A DNA stretch of 64,000 nt from Candidatus Nitrosopumilus sp. (lineage in GTDB: Archaea > Thermoproteota > Nitrososphaeria > Nitrososphaerales > Nitrosopumilaceae), in the NCBI RefSeq assembly GCF_028278985.1, contig NZ_JANQTA010000013.1, positions 62,001-126,000 of the forward strand, in the 5' to 3' direction. The translations under genes and the position numbers were made by a program. Of this stretch, positions 58,160-64,000 are shown one piece after another. Below the pieces are notes generated by a model. It had not been told where the DNA came from, ran no database searches, and was given only the letters and a program-made list of their open reading frames with translations. Position 1 is the first letter of the stretch, and each line of letters opens with the position of its first letter.

Positions 58160-58675
58160 ATGACTTGTAAAGGAATTTGTGTTAGATATAAGGCTCAAAA
58201 GCCAGTTGGAACCGGAAGATATGCTTCAGGACAACGTCGATGCCAAATTTGTGAAATATTCATCAAATGGGAAGGACTTTGGTGTCCATGTTGTGGATAT
58301 AGATTAAGAACAAAACCACGTAATTTGAAATACAAAGCAAAATTGCGTGCAAGAGTTGAAGCTGATTCTATGGAAGCAAAAGCAACTACAACTGCTCAAT
58401 CTGAAGTTGAAGTTCCAGAAATTACAGCAAAAACAAAATCTAAAGCAAAAACTTCAAAGAAAACTACTGAAGAACCAAAACGAAAGGGAACCATAATGGA
58501 GATCCTAAAACGTGAAAGAGAACTAAGAAAAGAAGGAAATGAAAATGAAGCAATAGATGAGTTATTGGAAAAAGAATTTGGTAAAAAGAGACTTGAAAAA
58601 GTCAAAACATCAAAAACTTGGATTAAGCATCATGTTGATACCCCTCAAGATGAATCAATAGCAATAAAAGCATAA
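58160..58675 (+). CDS. Zinc-ribbon protein with Lys-rich tail (171 aa)
   Basis: The 171-residue protein has an N-terminal cysteine cluster (TCKGIC), then QICEIFIKWEGLWCPCCGYR, giving a probable zinc ribbon of CxxC-x9-CxxC type. A basic segment follows (RTKPRNLKYKAKLRARVEAD), then Thr/Lys-rich low-complexity sequence. A C-terminal helical part (IMEILKRERELRKEGNENEA) ends it. The arrangement suggests RNA or DNA binding. It has a leaderless-type promoter and faces the intergenic inverted repeat upstream. No family name can be given with certainty. Confidence 0.75.
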   Translation: MTCKGICVRYKAQKPVGTGRYASGQRRCQICEIFIKWEGLWCPCCGYRLRTKPRNLKYKAKLRARVEADSMEAKATTTAQSEVEVPEITAKTKSKAKTSKKTTEEPKRKGTIMEILKRERELRKEGNENEAIDELLEKEFGKKRLEKVKTSKTWIKHHVDTPQDESIAIKA

Positions 58676-58692
58676 GACATGTTCAAAGTTTA

Positions 58693-59034
58693 TTGAACTC
58701 TCCAAATGGATATTTGCAAAAATTAGTAAATTTGGAGAGCCGTAGCTTTTCTTTACAGATTCAAAAATTTGATAATGGATTTTTTGTTTCTGTGACAGAA
58801 GGAGCTAACAAAATTGGTTCAATGGTTGCATCTATGGCAACTGGACCTACCCCAATTACAACAACAATTATTCCTTCAAAATCTGAATCTTTGTTTCTAA
58901 AACTAACTGCTGAACGAATTAGTACTAGAATGCATGGAATTGTATTGGTTTCAGCATTTATCCAGAAGGAATTAGAACCAAGTACAGCAAAAGCCTTAAT
59001 GTCTGAGATTATGGAGATGATTGATAATGAGTGA
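58693..59034 (+). CDS. Hypothetical protein overlapping ubiD (113 aa)
   Basis: The protein starts with TTG at 58693 and has 113 residues in an alpha/beta arrangement: SRSFSLQIQKFDNGFFVSVT, a Gly/Thr-rich loop GSMVASMATGPTPITTTIIP, then a helix (LMSEIMEMI) at the end. Its stop overlaps the ubiD-like gene by 8 bp, so they are likely co-translated. It may be a small partner of the decarboxylase, but that is context only. Confidence 0.68.
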   Translation: MNSPNGYLQKLVNLESRSFSLQIQKFDNGFFVSVTEGANKIGSMVASMATGPTPITTTIIPSKSESLFLKLTAERISTRMHGIVLVSAFIQKELEPSTAKALMSEIMEMIDNE

Positions 59035-60358
59035 TTTACGCACATACATTAACCAAGTAAAAAAAATCAAAGAACTTCAAACCGTCAAAACCAAAGTTTC
59101 CACCAAATATGAAATTGCTGGAATTACTGCAAAAGTTGATGGCTCAGATGCTGTTTTGTTTGAAAATATCAAAGAGAGTAAATTTCGATTAGTGTCAAAT
59201 CTTGTTGGTACTAGAAAACGATTTGCATTAGCTGTTGGTGGAAAGGAAAATGAAATTCATTCCAAAGTAATTTCAGCAATCAAAAAGGCAAAAAAACCCA
59301 AAGTCATATCTTCTGGTAAATTCATGGAAAATCAATCAAAAAACCTCCTTTCCATGCCTATAGTCACCCATTTTGAAAAAGAATCTGGTCCTTTTATCAC
59401 ATCCTCAATTGCTTATGCAACTAATCCTGAAACTGGAAAACAAAATTCCTCATTTCATCGATTAATGCCGATTGATAAAACTCATCTTTCTATTAGAATG
59501 GTTGAGGGTAGACATCTTCATAGATGTTTTACGGATGCAAAAGAACATGGAGAAGATCTAAAGGTTGCAATTACTGTTGGGGTTCATCCTGCAGTTTCAA
59601 TAGCAGGTGCTTATCAAGCTGAATGGGGAAAAGATGAGATAGATATTGCAAATTCTCTTTTAGCAGGAAAACTAAGTTTGGCAAAATTACCCTATAGTGG
59701 ATTAAATGTCCCTTCTGGTGCTGAATTTGTTTTAGAAGGAAAAATCCTTCAAGATAAAACTCATCCTGAATGGATGGTAGAGATGCTTCAAACATATGAT
59801 CATAAACGAGACCAACCTGTTTTTGAATTAGAAAATTTGTTCTATAGAAACAATCCAATATTTCATGATGTTCTGTCTGGATTCGCTGAACATAGATTAC
59901 TAATGGGAATGCCAATTGAGTCAAAACTTAATGGGGATCTCAAAAAAGCATTTTCTCAAACAAAGCAAGTTTCAATGACTAATGGTGGATGTAATTGGCT
60001 TCATGCTGTTGTACAAATCAAAAAGAAGGCAGAATCTGATCCAAAGGAAGTAATCAAAAAAACATTCGAATCACATAGGTCTCTAAAACAAGTTACTATA
60101 GTTGATGAAGATATAGATCCTAACAGTGCAGAAGCAGTTGAATATGCTATGGCAACAAGGTTCCAAGCTGATAAAGATTTAGTAATTCTTACCAAAATTC
60201 GTGGTTCTAGCCTTGATCCTTCAAGTGATCAAAAGAAATTACAAACTGCAAAAATGGGAATTGACGCAACTCGTTCTCTTTCAAAAAGACCCGAAGGTTT
60301 TGAGCTAGCTAAAATTCCTAAAATCAATAAAATTGACTTAAAAAAATATTTCAAGTAG
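59027..60358 (+). CDS. UbiD-family decarboxylase
   Basis: ATG 59027 starts a 443-residue protein of UbiD type. SDLRTYINQVKKIKELQTVK, a middle region with YATNPETGKQNSSFHRLMPI, VGVHPAVSIAGAYQAEWGKD, PSGAEFVLEGKILQDKTHPE and a C-terminal TRFQADKDLVILTKIRGSSL all fit the family. UbiD enzymes use prenylated FMN and a divalent metal to decarboxylate aromatic or unsaturated acids, for example in quinone synthesis. The flavin prenyltransferase UbiX is not visible nearby. The substrate is unknown. It overlaps the upstream small gene. Confidence 0.88.
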   Translation: MSDLRTYINQVKKIKELQTVKTKVSTKYEIAGITAKVDGSDAVLFENIKESKFRLVSNLVGTRKRFALAVGGKENEIHSKVISAIKKAKKPKVISSGKFMENQSKNLLSMPIVTHFEKESGPFITSSIAYATNPETGKQNSSFHRLMPIDKTHLSIRMVEGRHLHRCFTDAKEHGEDLKVAITVGVHPAVSIAGAYQAEWGKDEIDIANSLLAGKLSLAKLPYSGLNVPSGAEFVLEGKILQDKTHPEWMVEMLQTYDHKRDQPVFELENLFYRNNPIFHDVLSGFAEHRLLMGMPIESKLNGDLKKAFSQTKQVSMTNGGCNWLHAVVQIKKKAESDPKEVIKKTFESHRSLKQVTIVDEDIDPNSAEAVEYAMATRFQADKDLVILTKIRGSSLDPSSDQKKLQTAKMGIDATRSLSKRPEGFELAKIPKINKIDLKKYFK

Positions 60359-60412
60359 TAAAAACGAGTGTTTAGATTAAATTGGATGAATATTGATGCT
60401 CCTGAGTATACA

Positions 60413-60892
60413 ATGACCCCCACTAGATTAGAAAAAAGCCCATCTGAATCTCATGCTGAAGTAATTGTTAGAATGTTTCCTTCAGATGCAAACCCAGCTG
60501 GTAATGTCTTTGGTGGTGAAATCCTAAAACATATTGATATGGTTGCAGGAATTGTAGCCCAGCGACATTCTCAATCAAATGCTGTAACAGTTACTATGGA
60601 TAGTGTTAATTTTCTAAAACCCGTCTTTGTTGGAAACGTTCTGAAATTAGATGCTAGAATAAACTATGTCCATAACTCTTCAATGGAAATTGAAGTAAAA
60701 GCTGAGGCAGAAGATATTGTAACAGGGATTCGAACTACTACAGGAACTGCATTTGTAACATTTGTCGCATTAGATGAAAATGGAAAACCACATCATGTTC
60801 CTAAATTGTCTCTAAAAACTGATGAAGACAGAACAAAGTTTGAGGAAGGCAAAATCAGAATGGAAAAACGAATACAAAATCGTTCAAAATAA
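60413..60892 (+). CDS. Acyl-CoA thioesterase, hot-dog fold
   Basis: I start at ATG 60413, giving 159 residues; the frame is open to a GTG at 60368. The hot-dog signature is SHAEVIVRMFPSDANPAGNV followed by FGGEILKHIDMVAGIVAQRH, then VDSVNF-like DSVNFLKPVFVGNVLKLDAR and a second strand set. These enzymes hydrolyse acyl-CoA to free acid and CoA. The length is normal for the single-domain type. It lies 54 bp after the ubiD-like gene. Confidence 0.88.
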   Translation: MTPTRLEKSPSESHAEVIVRMFPSDANPAGNVFGGEILKHIDMVAGIVAQRHSQSNAVTVTMDSVNFLKPVFVGNVLKLDARINYVHNSSMEIEVKAEAEDIVTGIRTTTGTAFVTFVALDENGKPHHVPKLSLKTDEDRTKFEEGKIRMEKRIQNRSK

Positions 60893-60942
60893 ACTCTGAT
60901 TTTGAGGGATCACTTTAAGAATCACGAATTCTATCTTTTGTT

Positions 60943-61356
60943 ATGTCTGAAGAACAAAAAAATAATGAATGGGATTCTTTGTGGCAAGAATATTCTAAAT
61001 CACTAGAAAACTGGAAAACTCTTTTTGAGCAAATCCAAACTGCAAGTAATGACATGCAATCTAAATTCAATGATGTATGGGAGAAAGCTACAGTAGAATC
61101 TAGTGCTGAAACCATGAAATTATTTGGTGAAAACTGGCAAAAAGCTATGAATGAAGCTGGAATGAAATCTTTTAAAGATTTTAGTGAAAACTGGCAAAAA
61201 TCTCTAAATGACACAAATATTGCAGTCTTCAAACAATTTGCTGAAAATTGGCAAAAGACGCTTAGTTCATCTGGATTAGAACAGATGCAGGCTTATGGTG
61301 AAATGATGAAACAATTTGCCGACACCTGGAAAACTATGTGGCCAAAATCTCAATAA
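60943..61356 (+). CDS. Helical protein with ENWQK repeats, phasin-like (137 aa)
   Basis: The 137-residue protein is helical and Trp-rich. A unit FxENWQK recurs three times (LFGENWQKAMNE, DFSENWQKSLND, QFAENWQKTLSS), spaced about 20-25 residues. Amphipathic repeats and the lack of a signal peptide recall phasins that coat polyhydroxyalkanoate granules, or PhaE-like subunits. No PHA synthase gene is visible in the window, so this is only a suggestion. A minus-strand frame over it is a shadow. Confidence 0.65.
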   Translation: MSEEQKNNEWDSLWQEYSKSLENWKTLFEQIQTASNDMQSKFNDVWEKATVESSAETMKLFGENWQKAMNEAGMKSFKDFSENWQKSLNDTNIAVFKQFAENWQKTLSSSGLEQMQAYGEMMKQFADTWKTMWPKSQ

Positions 61357-61425
61357 ATCCCTCACTGGGTTTTATTTTTCATTTATTTCATAAGGTATAA
61401 AAAATTCAATTGAATTTGTGCATTA

Positions 61426-62082
61426 TTGACTACACAAAATGAATGCTATGTAGAATTATCCAGTTTTAATGATTTAGCAAGATTTGCTTGTTCCTTTAGG
61501 GAATATCCGAAACGTGTTTTTTCTCAAGAATATAATGGAAAAAGAATTTTGTCTAGCAGTATTACATTGGGTAATACTTTGGTAGTGTTTTATTCTTCAA
61601 TGCCAAAAGATGGAAGATATGTTTCGTATCAAGTTTCTTCAGGAAATGAAATCTGTGATGTAGTTGATTCAACAAAAGATATTTCAAATTATGCCCCAAT
61701 AATTCATGCTGAATCAAAAATTTCCCCACTCACTGAAAAAACAAAAGATTTACCTGATCAATTTCATCCTATCCAACTAAAAGACTTGGGAAGTTTAGCC
61801 CGTTTAACTTATGATCCAGAATTTCCAGATGAACCTGATCTAGCATTGTATGCTGTTCCCTACAAAAATACTTGGATGCTAGGATATATTACATCACTTG
61901 AAATGGATGAATTCTATTATAATTTCAATTATGTAGAACTTGATTCAGAACCTGTGAAGAATTTTATGAAATATCAGGGCAATCAGGGACAGAATCCAGT
62001 TTTTGTAAATAGTTTTGATCATGGTTTCTCGTATCTTCCAATAATCAAAATTAAAGAATACCATTCTTTGTTTGGCTTTTAA
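61426..62082 (+). CDS. Hypothetical alpha/beta protein (218 aa)
   Basis: TTG 61426 starts a 218-residue protein without signal peptide. Parts such as RVFSQEYNGKRILSSSITLG and LALYAVPYKNTWMLGYITSL suggest a beta-rich domain. It stops base to base against the minus-strand gene at 62083. I do not recognise a family; composition and length support a real gene. Confidence 0.68.
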   Translation: MTTQNECYVELSSFNDLARFACSFREYPKRVFSQEYNGKRILSSSITLGNTLVVFYSSMPKDGRYVSYQVSSGNEICDVVDSTKDISNYAPIIHAESKISPLTEKTKDLPDQFHPIQLKDLGSLARLTYDPEFPDEPDLALYAVPYKNTWMLGYITSLEMDEFYYNFNYVELDSEPVKNFMKYQGNQGQNPVFVNSFDHGFSYLPIIKIKEYHSLFGF

Positions 62083-62766
62083 TCATTTCCATGTTGTTAA
62101 TTCTTTAATTTTCTTTCTGCATTCATCAATCAATCTTTCAATTACAGGCATGTAGATTTCTACTGCATAAGAGATTTCAATATCTTGACCTCCATCTAAC
62201 ATCAAAAAAACCGATGGTACAATCTGTTCTTTTCCAACTTTAGGCTCATTTCTTTGCTTTCTTTTATGATTGATTATTTCAAAATAGACAGATAACTGTC
62301 TTGAAATCTCAATTTTTAGTTCTTCTTTTGAACTTAATTTTCCATTAGATAATCTTGGATTGATTTCTTGAAAAATATCATCTTTGAATCTCTCTTTTGG
62401 TCTTAACATAATTTTTAATTTTGGTAATTGTTTATCTTGTTTTTTCAATATGCAAAGTTGTTTCATAAAATTTGGATATGGTTTTTCGTGTTCTCTTTCA
62501 TCTATTTTCTTAAACCATTTTGAAAATTCAATTGCATTTTTATCATTTTTTATTATAGACATTTCTTCAAATCTTTCTTCAGAATTATCTCCGTTCTCGT
62601 ATAATCCAAAATTTCTATTTGCTTCTTCAAAAATTTCATCATAGATGTAGTTGATAGTTTTGATAAATTCGTCTAGAAAATATCCAACATAATATGGATC
62701 AGGTTCATACTGTTTAATTTTATTCAGAAAACCATTACAATCTTCAATTCTTCTTTCTATACTCAT
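62083..62766 (-). CDS. Helical hypothetical protein (227 aa)
   Basis: The 227-residue protein is mostly helical and highly charged (KIKQYEPDPYYVGYFLDEFI, KKIDEREHEKPYPNFMKQLC). A middle part reads LKIMLRPKERFKDDIFQEIN. It has no membrane segment or signal peptide. The upstream gene at 62772 lies 5 bp away on the same strand, so they form a two-gene operon. No family is recognised. Confidence 0.65.
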   Translation of the reverse strand: MSIERRIEDCNGFLNKIKQYEPDPYYVGYFLDEFIKTINYIYDEIFEEANRNFGLYENGDNSEERFEEMSIIKNDKNAIEFSKWFKKIDEREHEKPYPNFMKQLCILKKQDKQLPKLKIMLRPKERFKDDIFQEINPRLSNGKLSSKEELKIEISRQLSVYFEIINHKRKQRNEPKVGKEQIVPSVFLMLDGGQDIEISYAVEIYMPVIERLIDECRKKIKELTTWK

Positions 62767-62771
62767 TAAAT

Positions 62772-63143
62772 CTAATTTTCATTATTTGCATATTTTGATT
62801 GAGCTTTTAGTGTAATTGATAATTCCTTAAAAATTTCATTAACACTAACATCAACTAAATTAATTGTGGCATTTTCTTTAACAATCTGTTTTTCAAATTT
62901 TTCTTTTATTGCAAATGATACTGAAGACCAATGAAGTGTTCCTTTAAGCTGTTCTTCAATGGTTGCGTTTGTTGTTGGAAAATTTGCTGGTGAAAAAACT
63001 ATTCCATTTGTCCATTGCATTGTAGGTATTGCACCTCCTGAAGAACGAGTACTAAAAGCAATTTGTTTTACCCAATCATCAAATTTGTATTCAATTACTT
63101 CATGAATAACTAATTTTTTCCATGGTTCTACTGAGATTTCCAA
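62772..63143 (-). CDS. Hypothetical protein (123 aa), pair of 62083
   Basis: The 123-residue protein reads as an alpha/beta fold (WKKLVIHEVIEYKFDDWVKQ, TMQWTNGIVFSPANFPTTNA) with an amphipathic C-terminal helix. It starts at 63143 on the minus strand and is followed 5 bp later by the helical gene at 62083, suggesting joint function. It is divergent from the partial gene at 63245. No family is recognised. Confidence 0.62.
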   Translation of the reverse strand: MEISVEPWKKLVIHEVIEYKFDDWVKQIAFSTRSSGGAIPTMQWTNGIVFSPANFPTTNATIEEQLKGTLHWSSVSFAIKEKFEKQIVKENATINLVDVSVNEIFKELSITLKAQSKYANNEN

Positions 63144-63244
63144 TACGAACGATTATTCATATCCAATTATAATCTTATTTGAGCCTAAAAGTACCCTCTA
63201 AAACATTTCGCTTATTTATTAGGAGATTATCATTATTTTTTGTA

Positions 63245-64000
63245 ATGGAAAAATGGGCTGACTATTTGATTTCTGAAGTCAGCTATGACAGAAATCATCT
63301 TATTAAAATTGCAATCAGACATGAAGATTCTGAAAAAGGAATTTCAAAAGGAAATCCAATAGATCGACTTGCAATAGCATCTGACATAAAAAATGGTCTT
63401 ACTTACATCACTGTTTACAGTTCTAAAAATTCATGGAAGAAAGGTCACAAAATTGAAACATTTTCTATTGATGGTGAACCATATTTACGAATTGATGCAA
63501 ACAAAGTAAAATTAGATTTTCTTGGAGATTTACCTGAATCATCTATTATTGTCGAAGAACCTGAACCTGAACCAAAACAAAAAGCAACTACTAAACCAGA
63601 GTCTATTAGTGAAGAACCTCCTAAACCAGAACCCCAAAGTCCAAGAGGTTCATTACCTAAAGAATCATCAGAAGAACTTCCTCAAGAATTAGAATTAACT
63701 CCAGAATTTGGTACTGAAGAACTAACTACTGAATCAGAATTGCAACAATCGGATTTAGGAAGTAACGAAACTAAGTCTAGAAAACAACAGCTAGAAGATT
63801 ACGAAAAAGATTATCTGAAAAGAATTGGAGAAGAAGGAACCGCTCAAGAATTAGATTTAGCTCCAGAACCTGTTACTGAAGAAACTCAAGAATCAACACC
63901 AGAACCAGAAGAAGAATCTACTCCCGAACCCCAAAGTCCAAGAGGTTCATTACCAAAAGAATCATCAGAAGAACTTGCTCAAGAATTGGATTTAGCTCCA
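63245..64000 (+). CDS. DUF3892-like protein with Pro/Glu-rich repeats (3' truncated by window)
   Basis: ATG 63245 opens a frame that runs past the right edge; 252 residues are visible. The N-terminus (about 1-90: EKWADYLISEVSYDRNHLIK, RLAIASDIKNGLTYITVYSS) resembles the DUF3892 fold. A long Glu/Pro/Ser-rich region follows, with a repeated unit EPQSPRGSLPKESSEEL seen at about residues 130-147 and 228-245. These low-complexity repeats would form an extended, probably disordered arm. The end of the protein is not visible, so its full role is unknown. Confidence 0.7.
   Translation, partial: MEKWADYLISEVSYDRNHLIKIAIRHEDSEKGISKGNPIDRLAIASDIKNGLTYITVYSSKNSWKKGHKIETFSIDGEPYLRIDANKVKLDFLGDLPESSIIVEEPEPEPKQKATTKPESISEEPPKPEPQSPRGSLPKESSEELPQELELTPEFGTEELTTESELQQSDLGSNETKSRKQQLEDYEKDYLKRIGEEGTAQELDLAPEPVTEETQESTPEPEEESTPEPQSPRGSLPKESSEELAQELDLAP
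63632..64000 (+). repeat. Internal long direct repeat in the last gene
   Basis: About 70 bases starting CAGAACCCCAAAGTCCAAG at 63632 recur, with a few substitutions, from about 63928 to the window end. The repeat encodes EPQSPRGSLPKESSEEL with a variable tail. Similar copies may continue beyond the window. Confidence 0.75.

Overview
The window is an AT-rich archaeal chromosome segment, almost certainly from an ammonia-oxidising Nitrososphaerota (Thaumarchaeota), of Nitrosopumilus type. The archaeal markers are Nep1, RNase P subunit Rnp4, ribosomal protein S19e, a PDCD5 protein, TFE, aTrm56, alpha-NAC, an A-type ATPase H subunit and GTP cyclohydrolase III. Secreted proteins with repeated WW-containing C-terminal modules, a thiolase/DUF35 pair and a B12-dependent ribonucleotide reductase fit the same lineage. 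Many genes start with TTG or GTG, or seem to have little or no leader. This assignment comes from protein recognition, not from a search.

Region 1 (1-14857) is an envelope region. Six secreted or membrane proteins carry about 42-residue WW repeats (consensus IPxWIKNNAxWW), usually two per protein. One adds a blue-copper domain and another has His-rich stretches. Among them lies a MoxR AAA+ / DUF58 / VWA / membrane-protein operon. A 23-bp inverted repeat, TGGTACA-N9-TGAACCA, recurs about 35-41 bp before several likely starts here and before a nitrilase gene. It also lies before a stem-loop with a T-tract that may be a small RNA.

Region 2 (14891-30546) is mostly core: tautomerase, nitrilase, thiolase plus DUF35 partner, ribonucleotide reductase, Nep1, tRNA-Gly, Rnp4, S19e, PDCD5, a CoA-linked reductase, a CitE-like lyase, regulators and a TPR protein. 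Its highlight is a 716-residue fusion of HTH, ATP-cone and NrdD-like domains just before the reductase gene. The fusion has no cysteine before about residue 600 and ends straight after its zinc motif, with no glycyl-radical segment. It looks like a dead enzyme turned into a nucleotide-sensing regulator of the reductase.

Region 3 (30606 to about 41000, perhaps 45257) is an integrated island. It begins with a tyrosine recombinase, then a double-GHKL ATPase with a receiver-domain partner. Next come an amino-methyltransferase, a C5-cytosine methyltransferase, an MvaI/BcnI-like restriction enzyme, a Vsr-like nickase and a Tag glycosylase. Small zinc and putative ribbon-helix-helix proteins follow, then an AT-rich region with tandem 11-bp repeats. 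From 41261 to 45257 there are lineage-specific secreted and membrane proteins and small winged-helix regulators.

Region 4 (45425-49745) is a riboflavin operon mixing bacterial-type (riboflavin synthase, RibB, RibH) and archaeal-type (GTP cyclohydrolase III, reductase) enzymes. An amidohydrolase sits inside it and is a candidate for an unassigned step.

Region 5 (49782-64000) returns to the core: an H1-like/SWIB-like protein, hemerythrin, aldehyde dehydrogenase, TFE-aTrm56-HflX, an AbrB-PhoU regulator, a PUA protein, NAC, ATPase H, a RuvC-like-fold protein, UbiD, a thioesterase and several unrecognised genes. The last gene runs off the right edge.
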